Below are positions 11,734 to 22,718 of a stretch of 64,000 nucleotides of DNA, one piece after another. Numbering within the stretch: position 1 is the stretch's first letter; every line of letters starts with the position of its first letter. A program made the position numbers and the translations under genes. This DNA comes from Anthonomus grandis grandis (taxonomy: Eukaryota; Arthropoda; Insecta; Coleoptera; Curculionidae), in NCBI RefSeq assembly GCF_022605725.1, contig NC_065552.1:21284785-21348784 (forward strand), given 5' to 3'. Under the pieces are notes generated by a model, which saw nothing but the letters and a program-made list of their open reading frames with translations, was not told the DNA's origin and did not search any database.

Positions 11734-13554
11734 ATGGATGTAGAAAAACTAATTAACTTGATTAACAATCACAAATGTTTGTGGGATCAGAAAGATTAGT
11801 TATCACTTACGAGATCTTCAGCGCAAGGCATGGCTAGAAATATCCACAGAAATGAAAATATCTGGTAAGGAAATTTATTAATACGGCTATTAATAATTAA
11901 CAGATAAATTAACAGTTTTAATGATTAAGTTAATTATATTAGTTTAGTTATTTATATTATAATTATTTCTTTAAGTGTTACGAGCAAAATAATTTTTAAG
12001 TGCATCCCTGATGTTGTGGGCTCTCGTTGTGGTTCTATTCTCTCCTGCAGTCATGAATCTGTTTTTAATTTTATTTTGTGGCAGTGGTGTTTCCATAGGC
12101 AAATCATAAAGACCTTCCTTATCAATTATAACTTTATGAAGTAAACATATACATTTTATTATGATATCAGCACGATCGGGATTTACTTCAATTGCTTTTA
12201 ATAATAATCTCCATTTGCTGCTCAGAATACCAAAGGCACACTCAACAACTTGCCTTGCATTTGTTAAGCGTTTGTTAAATATTTCTTTTTCCGGTCCCAA
12301 ATTTCTTTGGGGATAGGGACGCATGAGATATGTCTTTAACGGGTAAGCTTCATCACCAACTAAGAAGTGAGGCAAAGCTATGTTAGTGCCTGGTAATACT
12401 TTTTCCTGGCTTGCGTTGAGAGCACCATTTTCCAATTGTCTTGAGAAATTTGAATGACAGAATATTTCACTGTCACTCTCTTTGCCATAGGCTCGCACAT
12501 CTATAGTAATAAATCTGTAGTTTGCATCTACAACAGCTTGCAATACAATTGAGAAAAATAATTTATAATTACGAAACATGCTGCCAGAGTGCGCTGGCGC
12601 GTTTATCCGTATATATTTGCCGTCAATGCTCCCAGAACAATTAGGAAACCTCCTTTTTGTCCAAAAATCATTAGATATATTACCCAATTTTTTTTATTTG
12701 ATGGAAACTTCGTATGAATTTCGGAAAGATTTTCCCAAATAACGTTACAAGTTTCATGTACAATACAACCAACAGTATTGCCTGAAATTCTAAATGAATA
12801 TCCAAGAGTCTTGAAAGATGAACCTGTCGCTAGGTCCCTATAATAAAAGACGAATTTTATTTTATTTTTCAGTTGATGAGCTAAAAAAGAAATGGCGAGG
12901 TCTACGAGATACTTTTGGGAAGGAGCTCAAAAAAGTCAGCAACAAAAAATCTGGCCAAGCAAGTACTTCAGATCCTGATTCCAAATGGCCATATTTTCAG
13001 CTTCTGTTATTTCTAAGTACAATGTGTAAAAGGGAGCTTAAAAGTAGCGTGTCAGGCACTTGTAACAGTTCTGATGGAGAAAATAGTTCAAATACAAGTA
13101 GCAGTTATATGCTTTTGCCGTCCCCCGGTCAATCTTCGGAACCAAGTAGCGAACAAATTCCAAAGAAAGCTTTTAAATCTTCAATTAGAAAAAAAATTAA
13201 AACACGTCAGGCAGATGAAATCGATACAAACGACTATTACAGATTAAAGAGGAAAAGTTAAAGTGCTTTCAAGAGACTGCAAATGATCCTGATGCCCAAT
13301 TTCTAATGAGCCTTCTGCCGTTTTTAAAAGATATCCCCAATCATCGCAAATTAATGGTAATATCAAAATTGCAACAAGTTCTTATAGACGAACAAAATGC
13401 TGTACCTCTTGTTGTAGTGCTTGATCAACCTAGTGATTCGACCCAGTTTAATATTAATCTCAGTATGTCACAAAATAATTCAGGACAAGGACTATCGCAA
13501 GAATACATTTGTCCACAATTCTTAACAGGTGCTCTTTCTCAGTATGCAATTTAA
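11734..13554 (+). pseudogene. MADF/BESS accessory protein of Harbinger element 1, two exons, frameshifted
   Basis: Exon 1 (11734-11864) reads MDVEKLINLINNHKCLWD and, after a one-base shift near 11797, YHLRDLQRKAWLEISTEMKI; it ends at G|GTAAGG. Exon 2 starts at 12873 after TTTTATTTTTCAG and continues VDELKKKWRGLRDTFGKELK, completing a MADF (Myb/SANT-like) DNA-binding domain. A Ser-rich linker follows. After a frameshift near 13250, FLMSLLPFLKDIPNHRKL is a BESS motif, used for protein interaction. Harbinger elements commonly encode a second, Myb-like protein that helps the transposase reach DNA. Here its intron (11865-12872) contains the main transposase exon on the other strand. Confidence 0.7.
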
Positions 13555-13929
13555 TCCAAACACCAGTAATTAATATAATATTTAAGTTATATTTTGAATA
13601 AAGAAGAATGAATAAAAGAACTATATTTTACTTCCTTACCTCAAAGTTACAATCAATCGTTCTTCAGGTGATATTGTGTCGCGAAAGTTACTGTATTTAG
13701 TCACCTTAGGTCTGATAATGTTCAGAATATATTCAAAAGTTTCTTTCTTCATACGTGTATAACCATGATACAGTAATTGGTCATTAGATAAGTCTTCCAT
13801 AATATGATGAAATTCACCGAATTCCTCTCTTTTCAAATATATTTCACGCACCCACTCGGTTCTTCGATAGTGACGACGTCTCCGCAGTCTCCGAATTAGA
13901 AGAGAATTATCTTGAAGGTATAGGTTCAA
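11971..13929 (-). pseudogene. PIF/Harbinger DDE transposase of element 1, two exons, frameshifted
   Basis: The upstream exon (about 13929-13640) encodes RTEWVREIYLKREEFGEFHH through SPEERLIVTLR and ends at a GTAAGG donor. The downstream exon starts at 12837 after TTTTATTATAG with DLATGSSFKTLGYSFRISG, a helix-turn-helix typical of the family. The catalytic domain has CSGSIDGKYIRI (first Asp), ITIDVRAYGKESD (second Asp; the family usually has DxGxxGxxSD) and ARQVVECAFGILSSKWRLL (Glu). A one-base shift in an A8 run near 12690 separates the HTH from the catalytic part. No clear start codon was found upstream. The intron (12838-13639) holds the second MADF exon on the opposite strand. Confidence 0.75.
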
Positions 13930-14237
13930 TACGCTACAACTTCCAAATAAAACAAATAAAAAGTAAGAGGGTTTAATGAATACAATGTCACCGAAAGACT
14001 GCTTATCCCCTATCTTATTTGACGGAGAAAAACGTATTCAGTGTGCGCACTTAATTCGTACGACTAGCATCGTACGTTTACATACGATACAAATTCGTAT
14101 CCAATGTGCGACCGGCCTAAAGGTAATTGAATTCCCTTTCCAACGCATCTTTTTTTTAATAATTTTATGCAGCCATGTTTGAGAAAATAGGGAAAAATCA
14201 ATAATAAAAAATCGATTTCTCTTTATTAAATGATTTT

Positions 14238-14850
14238 ATGTTGATCGAAAATGTTCTGACTCTTGTTACAAATTATAGACCGATCTCCTTGCTTCCCATA
14301 ATATCAAAAAATTTTCAACCATCATTACTATCTGCCATGATCTTTGTGACCATCAGTTTGGATTTAGAAGGCAAAAAAGCACAATTCTGGAAGTCCTTGA
14401 CCTTTGCAATTCTTGACTGCAAAGAAAGAAAAGACTGCAACTGCTATTTAAAGATTCAAGTTGTCCAAACTGTTAAATATTTAGGCATAACTCTAGATAG
14501 TCAACTAAAGTTCAACCAACAAACTGAACAAGTAGCTATTAAACTTAAAAAAAAAATCATTTTTAAAAAGTTGAAACCTATATTAAATCTAGCAAATCTT
14601 AAAACGGTGTACCACGGTGTGATTTCAGAATCTATAATGCAGTATGAATTAGTCGCCTGGGGTAGCAGCTATAATATATTATTAGATGATCTGGAAGTAC
14701 TGCAAAATCGATGAATTAAGATAATTTTGAACAAGGACCCACTCTATCCAACAAATCAATTGTATCAACATTTTCTAGTGATAAGGCTACGCCAATTATA
14801 TGCTTATAAAATACTATTTTCTACTACCGTGCGTAAAGTGCTCACACACA
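14238..14850 (+). pseudogene. LINE reverse transcriptase with internal deletion
   Basis: The frame begins NYRPISLLPIISK, an early polymerase motif, and then jumps to VKYLGITLDSQLKFNQQ and the thumb region VYHGVISESIMQYELVAWGS, ending VLQNR. The palm with the catalytic aspartates is missing, so a large internal deletion joined the finger and thumb regions in one frame of 158 residues. Further C-terminal sequence (RIKIILNKDPLYPTNQLY) follows the stop. It lies just right of Harbinger element 1. Confidence 0.65.
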
Positions 14851-15024
14851 CTTCCTAGGGTGCGTAAAGTTTCACTTTTTACTCATTGGAATTCATGGGA
14901 ATTGTCGACAAGTTTCCCATTCATAAAAAAAGATAATTTTACAGACTTGTTACATCACTAATTATTATACATATGTAAACACCCCAAAATCATCAATGAA
15001 ATAAGTTTAAATCAGTACCAAACT

Positions 15025-15545
15025 CGACAAATATCACAAAATAGTACTTATTTTCAGTTAAGTTTTTCTCAAAAACTCAGTGGTGAAATCAGATTTTTAA
15101 CACGATTAACCCTGTTATAAAGATCAGGAAAACCTATTCAAAAATCAAAATAAACCCAGTGACATGGTACTATTTTCTAGATAAGTTTTCCCAAAAAGAA
15201 GAGTGGTGAAATCAGATGTTTGATACAACTAACCTTGTTCTGAAAATCAAAATCTTTTTTTTTAAATCAAAATAAAATTCTCGATATGGTACTTATTAGT
15301 TAACTTTTTCCCAAAAAGTAATTGGTGAAACCAAATTTTTGATACGACTAACCATTCTCTGAAAATCAAAAAACTTTTTCAAAAATCAAAATAAACTCAT
15401 CGACATTGCACCCTTTTCCAGCTATTCTTTCCCTAAAAAGTCAAATGTAAAATCAGATTTTTTATATCGCTCTTCAAAATCAAAGAGATTATTCATAAAT
15501 CAAAATAAATCCATCGGCTTGGTACTCGTTTGCAACTTTTTATCC
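15025..15545. repeat. Tandem repeat, ~115-122-bp unit, about 4 copies
   Basis: The phrase TCAAAATAAA recurs at 15145, 15267, 15386 and 15500 (spacing 122, 119 and 114 bp). Around each lie GGTACT/GTACTTATT, TTTTCCCAAAAAG, GGTGAAATCAGATTTTTGA and CGACTAACC in the same order. The copies differ by roughly a fifth. This is a short diverged satellite array, non-coding. Confidence 0.75.
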
Positions 15546-16301
15546 AACTAACCTAATGAACTCAAATGAAAAAGTTGATTGATTGAATAGCGTCTTTATG
15601 TTACTTTAATTTTCTGTTACCGTAACTGTAACATTAAAATGCTTCCAAAAAAATACTAAAAAACAAATTATTTTGGCGTTCTTTAACTTTATCCTCGTTT
15701 CTTATACAGCTAGAAACTAAAATATAGGAATTTAATTATCTTCAATTTTCACTGAATACATTTTTGTGTATGATGTAAATTTAAGAATATTGAAACATCA
15801 GCATATGCTGCTCTAAACATCCTGATATTTGGGTTATAGAAAAGCTCAAGTTGTGTATTATTTGCCTCTAGTTTCATTTCATACTTTACCTTAAATTCTA
15901 AGTACAATCATAGTGTTTTTCTCAAAAAATAAAATTATTCATAATAACATAATAATCACGTAATACGATACAAGTGAAATTAAAAGTAGTATCATTAATT
16001 TCTTTTAATATCTGGTACAGTTACGTTATGCGAATCGCGTCATTAAATCGTAATAAATTATAATGGAAAGAATAATTTTATGTAATACTGTGTGCTTAAT
16101 TATAAAGCCTCAGTAGGAAATTGTATAACAAATATATACTGGGGGGGAAAAATCTGGAAACTAAGTAAAATCTTGATTCGTTCCCATTTAGAATCGATCC
16201 CCTAGAAATCGAATATGAAGAACAATAAATGCATATAAACTTTTTTTAAATAAAAAAATACCTCCTTTATCCTTTATCAGTTAGAAACTTCAATAACTTA
16301 C
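15546..16301. other. Intron sequence below myosin exon D, no gene seen
   Basis: AT-rich DNA immediately downstream, in gene order, of the exon D donor (GTAAGTTATT). No open frame or repeat stands out. The next myosin exon is not in positions 1-16301, so this side is a long intron. Confidence 0.4.
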
Positions 16302-16483
16302 CTTTAATAAGACACTGTCACCGGACGCTTTGATCATATCGATGATTTCCTCCCTAGTTCGATCCTCGACGGGTACGCTGTTCACTTCCAAAAGTTTATC
16401 GCCCGGAAGCAACCCGGTTTCGTTATGGTGCTGTACCATCGCGCCCGGTTCGGCAAATATCACAGCGCGCATACTCACACCAC
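16302..16483 (-). CDS. Mhcl: Myosin XVIII (Mhcl/MYO18A-like), exon D: second half of the PDZ domain
   Basis: Acceptor TTATTTATAG and donor AAG|GTAAGTTATT bound 182 nt. The first two bases finish a Gly codon begun in exon C, and the exon ends in phase 0. It reads GVSMRAVIFAEPGAMV, GLLPGDKLLEVNSVPVED, REEIIDMIKASGDSVLLK: β-strands, the LLPGD(K/R)LLEVN turn and the final helix and strand of a PDZ domain. The FAEPGA string, the LxPGDxLxEVN turn, RxEIIxMI and SGDSVxLKV recall the PDZ domain of class XVIII myosins closely. In those proteins PDZ lies before the motor domain, so the motor exons must be further left. Fused residues about 293-353. It looks intact and functional. Confidence 0.85.
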
Positions 16484-17023
16484 CTATAAATAATTCATAA
16501 ATAACAATAAACATAATTTAATATAAAAGTTATGTACGAATGTTATGGAAATAATAATCTTTGAAACAATAAAAAGAATTATTCATTTTATGTTATCTTC
16601 GGGATATTTAGTGAGATTCATTTCAGTGTAGTAAGTCCAATGTTTGTGTAATGTAAAGAGTAGTATATAAGGAAAAAGTTATAAACAAATAATTTTAAAA
16701 CTTATTATACAGTAAAAGAAATAAAAAAATTAAAATGAAATTACCGAGGAGTGTATCACTCTGTCAAAAAATGTACATGTAATTCCAAAACATTATTTAT
16801 TCATAGGTTTTCCAATGACTGCCAAAGAAAATCAATGAATCCAATGACTGTCCATGAATATAGTCGGCTCGTTTTAACCTTAACACATAACGGATTATCT
16901 CGGGGATAAGTGGACCGGTTGAACAATGAAATCCTTATCGCCGTATTATTCACTATTTATATTGAGTACCGGCTTGGACGACTGTTACCAGCGGTTTAAA
17001 AACTTTTTTGGTTTTTAATGTAA
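16484..17023. other. C/D intron segment with a short degenerate minisatellite
   Basis: Between exon D and Harbinger element 2. At 16797-16862 the phrase CCAATGACTG and relatives recur a few times. A similar, longer tract lies at 21935-22040, on the far side of two transposons. No coding frame is seen. Confidence 0.4.
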
Positions 17024-17179
17024 AGGAAGGCACAGACTGGCGCGATCGCGGCCGTGATCACGATCACGATCACAGCCGCGATATCGTAAGCGATCATTTT
17101 AACACAAACTAAATGCGACTACGGTGGCGATCAGTTCATCTTTTTGCCATGTAGTTATAGCTTGTTTGTTGAAAAAAAA

Positions 17180-19361
17180 ATGACTGATCGAGATGAGGTG
17201 CTGTTACTTGCAGCCTTATGTGAGGATGAGTGCAGAGAAAGGTAAGTATTTTAATAATAATTGTTGCTTGTGTAGTATATTTGTGAATTATCCTTTATGT
17301 TAATTACTATACTGTATTATACTTTTAGAAAGAGAAGGATCTGGGTGCACGAAATTCATCAAACGCGTAATTTAGAAGGAGAATTTCATACATTATTTAC
17401 TAAACTTAGACAAGACGAAGAAAGGTTTTTTGTATATTTTCGAATGCCAATAAAAAGTTTTGATTACATATTAAAACTGATTGAAGAAGATATAAAAAAG
17501 GCATATACTAATTTTAGAGAGCCTATAACAACCGCTGAACGTCTAGCAGTTACTTTACGGTAAGAAAACTAATTTATTGGTTTGTATTTTTTGTTTATTT
17601 GCATTTCGACTTGCGTATGTTTTACTTGGATACATAAAAAAATCTGTTAAATACACAAACAACATACCATTGTCAAAAAAAGCTTATAAATTCCTTCAAG
17701 AAAAAGTTTCATACCATGTGGTTGCTTCTGAGCATGTTTGAGAATTATCCGATTCCGGTGGTGAGGTGGCAGCATATGAATTAAGTGGTGAATTCGAAAA
17801 CTGATTACTTGTTTGACATGCCGAATTTTGCTGATAATTTACGCCAGAAGGTGTATGAAGTCTGGTACCTGTAGTTACTGAAAAGGATGAACCAGTTGTG
17901 GTTTCCTCTATATCACGTAATTCCTCTTCCATTATTACTTGCGCAACTCGATATTTTGCAACAGCTTGACGTTTTGAAGATAGTTTTTTAATTGCTTTAG
18001 CATGTCCCAAAAATAACAAATCAAGGTCGTCATAACTCGTACCCTGTGAATTGTTATCTTTATTTTTCAAATATGACAAAACCTGAGAAACGGATGATTC
18101 ATTGTTCTCTCGTACAAATTTTCGCTTAGGTGCAGTTTTTTTCAATAGATGAGGAGTAATGGTTGAATTTTCTGTAGTATTTGCGGATGACCTAGACCGA
18201 TCTACATCAGAGCTATTTTCATATGTTTCGGTTAATTCATATGTTTCAGTTTCTCTTCTACTCAAGTGATTCTCCTCCTGACTACTTTGAGTATCTTCAT
18301 TAACTGTTTCCTCAACATTACTTGACGTTTGAGCAAACTGCAAGAACGGCTTAAAAGCTGACATCTGAGCAGCCCAAGGCCAACTTCTATATCGATCAAT
18401 ATTTTTGGCTTTCTGACCTGTATGAGTCTTTTCAGATCGAAGATGCTTTGCGTAGCAGTCGCGAATATTTTTCCATCTTTTCTTTGCATCTTCACCTAAA
18501 AAATAATTATAATAACTAATAAAAAATTCACAAATGCACCTGGAAAAGGTGAATTTGCGACAACTCTGCGTAATTTCATTGATTTATATTTGCAGGTTTC
18601 TTGCAACTGGAGATTCTTTAAAAACAATCGGCCACAGCTACAGAATGGGATTTTCAACTGTGAGTCAAATTATTAATGAAGTGTGTGATGCAATATGGAA
18701 ACATCTACAGCCTATTTATATGCCTGAACCATCCACAGAGCTATGGGAAAGAACAATTTCCGGATTTGAGAATTCATGGCAGTTTCCCAACTGTATTGGG
18801 AGTATAGATGGGAAACATGTCGCAATCAAGTGCCCTCCTAATAGCGGTTCAAATTATTACTGTTATCTTAAAAAAATTTCAATTGTATTATTGGCTATTG
18901 TGGACCACGAATATAAATTTGTTTGAGTGGATATCGGCGGCTATGGTAAAAACAGTGATGGTGGCATTTTTGAAGCATCCTCTTTTGGACAACGGATGTC
19001 CAGAGGATTATTGAACATTCCTCCCAATAGAGCCTTGCCAGGTCAAAATGAAGAAACTCCTTGTGTACTTATTGGCGATGAAGCATTTGCTTTAACATCC
19101 TTTCTAATGAGACCATTCCCTTACAGATTATCACGTCACGATATTCGAAAAGAAAAATACAATAAGCGCCTATGTCGTGCACGGAGAGTAGTCGAAAATG
19201 CTTTTGGCATTTTAGCTCAAAAATGGAGGTTATTTTACAGACCCTTAGAACTCAAAGTAGAAACATCTATAAAAGTTATCAAAGCAACGTGTGTTTTACA
19301 TAACTATTTACGTACGGAAAAAAGAGATCTACTTTTTTCACATCTATTAGAAGATGCATAG
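17180..19361 (+). pseudogene. PIF/Harbinger DDE transposase of element 2, three exons, one nonsense codon
   Basis: Exon 1 (17180-17241) starts MTDRDEVLLLAALCEDEC and ends G|GTAAG. Exon 2 (17329-17559), after TATTATACTTTTAG, reads KRRIWVHEIHQTRNLEGEF through TTAERLAVTL and ends CG|GTAAG. Exon 3 (18596-19361), after TTTATATTTGCAG, reads FLATGDSLKTIGHSYRMGF (helix-turn-helix), then GSIDGKHVAIK (first Asp), VDIGGYGKNSDGG (second Asp) and RRVVENAFGILAQKWRLF (Glu). Phases fit at both junctions, giving about 352 codons. A TGA at 18924-18926, between EYKFV and VDIGGYG, is the only break and falls just before the second catalytic Asp. Intron 2 (17560-18595) contains the large MADF exon on the other strand. 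Confidence 0.8.
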
Positions 19362-20023
19362 GAGCGTTAGATCCTCTTCCAGCTGACGGCCGGAGAGCGA
19401 CAAACTATTCGTTTCAAATACGAGAAAATTTTGTAAATTTTTTTAATACTTAATATTTTTTCTATATTACTTTATCTTCTTAAAGCTGCATACAATATAA
19501 CCTGATAATAAAATATTACTTGTTTCATTTAAAGAAAAAAAATTCAAATTAAATAATTAAAAAAAAAACATTTTTACAAACAAGCTTTTATTAAAATGCC
19601 CTAAAAAGTGAAAAATAAATTTTAAATTAAATTAAACTAGAGTCAATTTATTATATTACAAAATTTGTATGACATAAAAGCTTGTTGCAAGATTTTGGTA
19701 AGTATCTAAATGTCAAATATAATATGCAATTTTGATCTTGACTCAAGTAATTTTGTGATAATTTACAAAATAACAAAACGAACTTCTCGCGTCAAACTTT
19801 TATGTCATACAAATTTTGTAATATAATACCGAAAAATAATGAAAATACCGTTAAATTTTTTAATATAATATAATATATACATACCATCTATTTTCAGCAA
19901 AGCTCCTATTTCATCCCAAACCTTATTTTTGATTCTGGTATTCTTATATTCCGGATGTGATAAATCATAAAGAATTCTATGTTTTTTAATCAATTCAATT
20001 AATTGTTTTGTTGTAGTATCCAT
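17696..20023 (-). CDS. MADF/BESS accessory protein of Harbinger element 2, two exons, open
   Basis: Exon 1 (20023-19885) starts MDTTTKQLIELIKKHRILYD, continues HPEYKNTRIKNKVWDEIGAL and ends at G|GTATGT. Exon 2 (18495-17696), after TTATTTTTTAG, starts EDAKKRWKNIRDCYAKHLR, completing the MADF fold (LIELIxxHxxLYD…VWDEI…KRWKNxRDxY). A charged, Ser/Thr-rich linker follows, then a BESS-like stretch (DDLDLLFLGHAKAIKKLSSK). The joined frame is open for about 312 residues. Partners of this kind bind DNA and transposase in Harbinger elements; that role is inferred from the family. Its intron (18496-19884) contains the catalytic exon of the transposase on the opposite strand. Confidence 0.78.
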
Positions 20024-20420
20024 ATTTATCAAAAAACGTATGAAATGTACCCAAAATATTGTTGACGATCTGCGGCCAAACTCGACAAGTTCCAACTAAT
20101 CGCTACCGCTGTCTGGAACGCTGTCAGGTCGCGTTTTTCGTGGAGTGGTATCGCGTCGATATGAATAAAGACGTTTATTTTCCACAGCTTCGATCAGCCG
20201 CCACCGCGGTCATGATCGTGATCGCGAACGCGATCGCGCCAATCTGTGCCTTCCTTAATATTGGCTATTATTTTAAAGGGTACTAATATTTTTTTTAAGG
20301 AAATGCTTTTTTTATACATTAATTTGCAAATAATTTTACAAATAATTTGTTTTAATATTATTATTTATTAGTGTAACCTAATATTTATTATGATTTAATA
20401 AGGTAAAAAAGAGGAAGAAT

Positions 20421-21893
20421 TCGGTTAAGAAAGGATTATGTACCTGAAAGGTGATAATTTGCCTGATTGGACAAATAAATACTTTGGTGGTCTATACTTA
20501 CATTCTATTCCTTTTGGTATTTTGAAGTGATATCATCAGGCTATTAATTAAATTTACTTTGTGATTTTTTGCTAAATATCGGTTTCTATCTTCGGGTGAA
20601 CGTCGTTTAGTTTTAAAAGTACAAAATTATTTTAAACAAGAACAAAATAATATGGAGCCATTGACATATTTTTTGGCAGTCAAGAAGTAATGCATGCCAA
20701 ATCTCAAGAAGCACTTTACATAAGATTTGCAATATAGAGGAAGAAGAACTGGACAAACCAAATAAAAGAATCCGTCGGCATCCAAAAAGTCTGGACCTAC
20801 CCCAAAGAACTTTGCGACATTACTTTAACTAGTTTGGCAAAAGTTCTAAAGAGTTTGGGATTTCGTTCCAAAAAGACGAATAGTCGGATAGTACTGTGTG
20901 AACTTTCACATGTAGTGACAAAAAGATGGAATTTTGTAAGAAAATATCTAAAAAATAAAAACTCGGAATTTGTGTTTCTAGACAAAACGTGGATTTTTGC
21001 CAAGGGGAACTCTTCAAAATCATCATGACAAGATGGTAGCACGCAATGCTATCCCAGCAGCAGTTCTAGTTGTGGAAAAAGGTATATTGCGCTACATGCG
21101 GGAAATGACGAAGGCTTTATCTCCGAAGCTAGTTTGATTTTCGACGACTATCACGGAAATATGGATGCCGATATTTCTGAACATTGGTTTGATGAAAAAC
21201 TTTTTAAACGGTTGGAAAATCCTTCTATTATAGCCGTGGACAACGCCTCATACCATTCCAAAATAAAAGATAAATTTCCCACTAGCAGTTGGAAGAAAGA
21301 GTAAATAAAAACGTGGCTAGAGCAAAAAATTATTGCTCATACCGATATATTTTTAAAGGCTGATGTGCTGCAAAGATGTAAAACGTACAAATATAAGAAG
21401 TACGTGATCGATGAGATAGCTCTTAAATATGGGCAAGTCCTGAGATTACCGCCTTAGCACTATAATCCAATTGAGTTGATTTGGGGCATAGCAAAAAATT
21501 ATTATGATTCCAAAACAACCGATGAAGCCAGTGTCCTTAATTTATGAAAAGAATCCTTACATTAAATAAAGGAAGAAACATGGAGAAAATCTTTAAATCA
21601 CACCGAAAAAATTATAGCTGAAAAGACTAAACTTAATTTAATGTATTTAATTTCAGACTAAACTTCCTTTAATGTTCTAATTTTTTAATGATTATATTTT
21701 TGCTCCTCTGCTTACATTTTTTTAACGTTTTTTAGCCTATTTAGGTCTTTTTTTTATTATTTTACTAGAAAATAAAATATTATTACTTACACCCATAGAA
21801 ATAAATACTAATACCCATCAAATTAAAAAAACTCTTATAAAAATAAATATTAAGAAATTGTTTGAGAGCCGCTGGTTTCTTAACCGGGGGGAA
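20421..21893 (+). mobile_element. IS630/Tc1-superfamily DDE transposon, decayed
   Basis: Broken plus-strand frames carry an N-terminal HTH region (SSGERRLVLKVQNYFKQEQN, about 20595), VFLDKTWIFAKGNSSKS (first Asp, about 20980), GFISEASLIFDDYHGNMDAD, IAVDNASYHSKIKD (second Asp, about 21235) and HYNPIELIWGIAKNYY (Glu, about 21465). The LD(E/K)TW … VDNAxYHS … NPIELIW order is that of a DDE_3 (IS630/Tc1-like) family common in insects. CGGTTAAGAAA near 20430 and its complement TTTCTTAACCG near 21880 are likely terminal repeats. Many stops make it a relic. Confidence 0.65.
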
Positions 21894-21934
21894 CTTTTAT
21901 TACTTATGTATTAGGGTAAAGCGTGCCAACTATA

Positions 21935-22040
21935 CCAATGAATTCCAAAGCCTGTCAATGAATTTCAGTAACTGCCAATAAATTTTCAAGAATTCCAATG
22001 ACTGTAAAGGAGTTCCAGTTACTGCCAAGCATGCCTATTT
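21935..22040. repeat. Degenerate ~20-bp minisatellite
   Basis: Variants of TTCCAATGACTGCCAA (CCAATGAATTCCAAAGCCTG, CCAGTTACTGCCAAG and so on) recur about five times. The same motif family is at 16797-16862, so the two tracts may be one locus split by the Harbinger and IS630-like insertions. Confidence 0.5.
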
Positions 22041-22700
22041 ACTGCGAATATTTCCAAAACAATCGAAGATAGTGTAATGTGACATTTTTTTTTTAATTTA
22101 ACAAGATTGCAGATATGATAATTTCAGGGTGTTATAGATTGAAATAAAGTTAAATATATTATTCATGTTATTTATTATTATAAACATTTTAAAAGGTCAG
22201 AATTTAAACACTTGTTAAATTACAGAATGTTGTTTTTTGAACAATTTTTCAAAATATTTAAAAATTAAATTGAAATAATGTGCCATTTTACAGAGATTAT
22301 AACTATCAGAGGTAGATTAGGCATATCTAGAAGGCTATAATTTCTTTTTTATTTGGTAATCATAAAAACAGATCTTGTTCCATTACTTTAAAATATTTTC
22401 ATTCCGTCAATGATACTACTATTTTGTATGGGGCAATATTGCAAAGCTGTTAATTTAGGCGTGATAGAGCAAGGTTACCACTGTGACATTTTAAGAATAT
22501 TCTACCTCCAGAGCTAGATACGCCAAGCCTACTATCAACCATGATGCAACCTGTATAGCACAACTTTCACCACAAATCATTTTCACCAAACCAATTCCAA
22601 TTTTTTAAACTTCTTATATGCAAAATGCATGCTTAATTTTTCTTGCCTCTTAAAGTTTAAAAGGGTAATTTCCTAGTAATTTTAATGGTCTGTCAAAAAG
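22041..22700. other. AT-rich intron sequence, no gene seen
   Basis: No frame with recognisable motifs on either strand. A/T homopolymers are common. Confidence 0.3.
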
Positions 22701-22718
22701 ATATTTATTTTCAACATT

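Larger units (their letters stand above)
11513..14117 (-). mobile_element. PIF/Harbinger transposon, element 1 (2,605 bp, complete ends)
   Basis: Both ends carry the same inverted repeat (GGCCGGTCGCACACTG on the left; its complement, GTGCGACCGGCC, on the right), flanked by TAA at 11510-11512 and 14118-14120. A 3-bp TWA duplication is the PIF/Harbinger signature. Inside are a DDE transposase on the minus strand and a MADF/BESS protein on the plus strand, interleaved through their introns. Subterminal DNA is rich in the palindromes CGTACG and ACGTACGT at both ends. Both genes have frameshifts, so the copy is probably inactive. Confidence 0.85.
17024..20255 (+). mobile_element. PIF/Harbinger transposon, element 2 (3,232 bp, near-intact)
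   Basis: The ends are inverted repeats (AGGAAGGCACAGACTGGCG left; the right end complements AGGAAGGCACAGATTGGCG) with a TAA duplication at 17021-17023 and 20256-20258. The transposase is on the plus strand in three exons and the MADF/BESS gene on the minus strand in two, interleaved as in element 1. Subterminal DNA at both ends is dense in CGATCG, GATCACGATCAC and related palindromes. The only obvious lesion is one TGA at 18924-18926 in the transposase. Confidence 0.88.
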
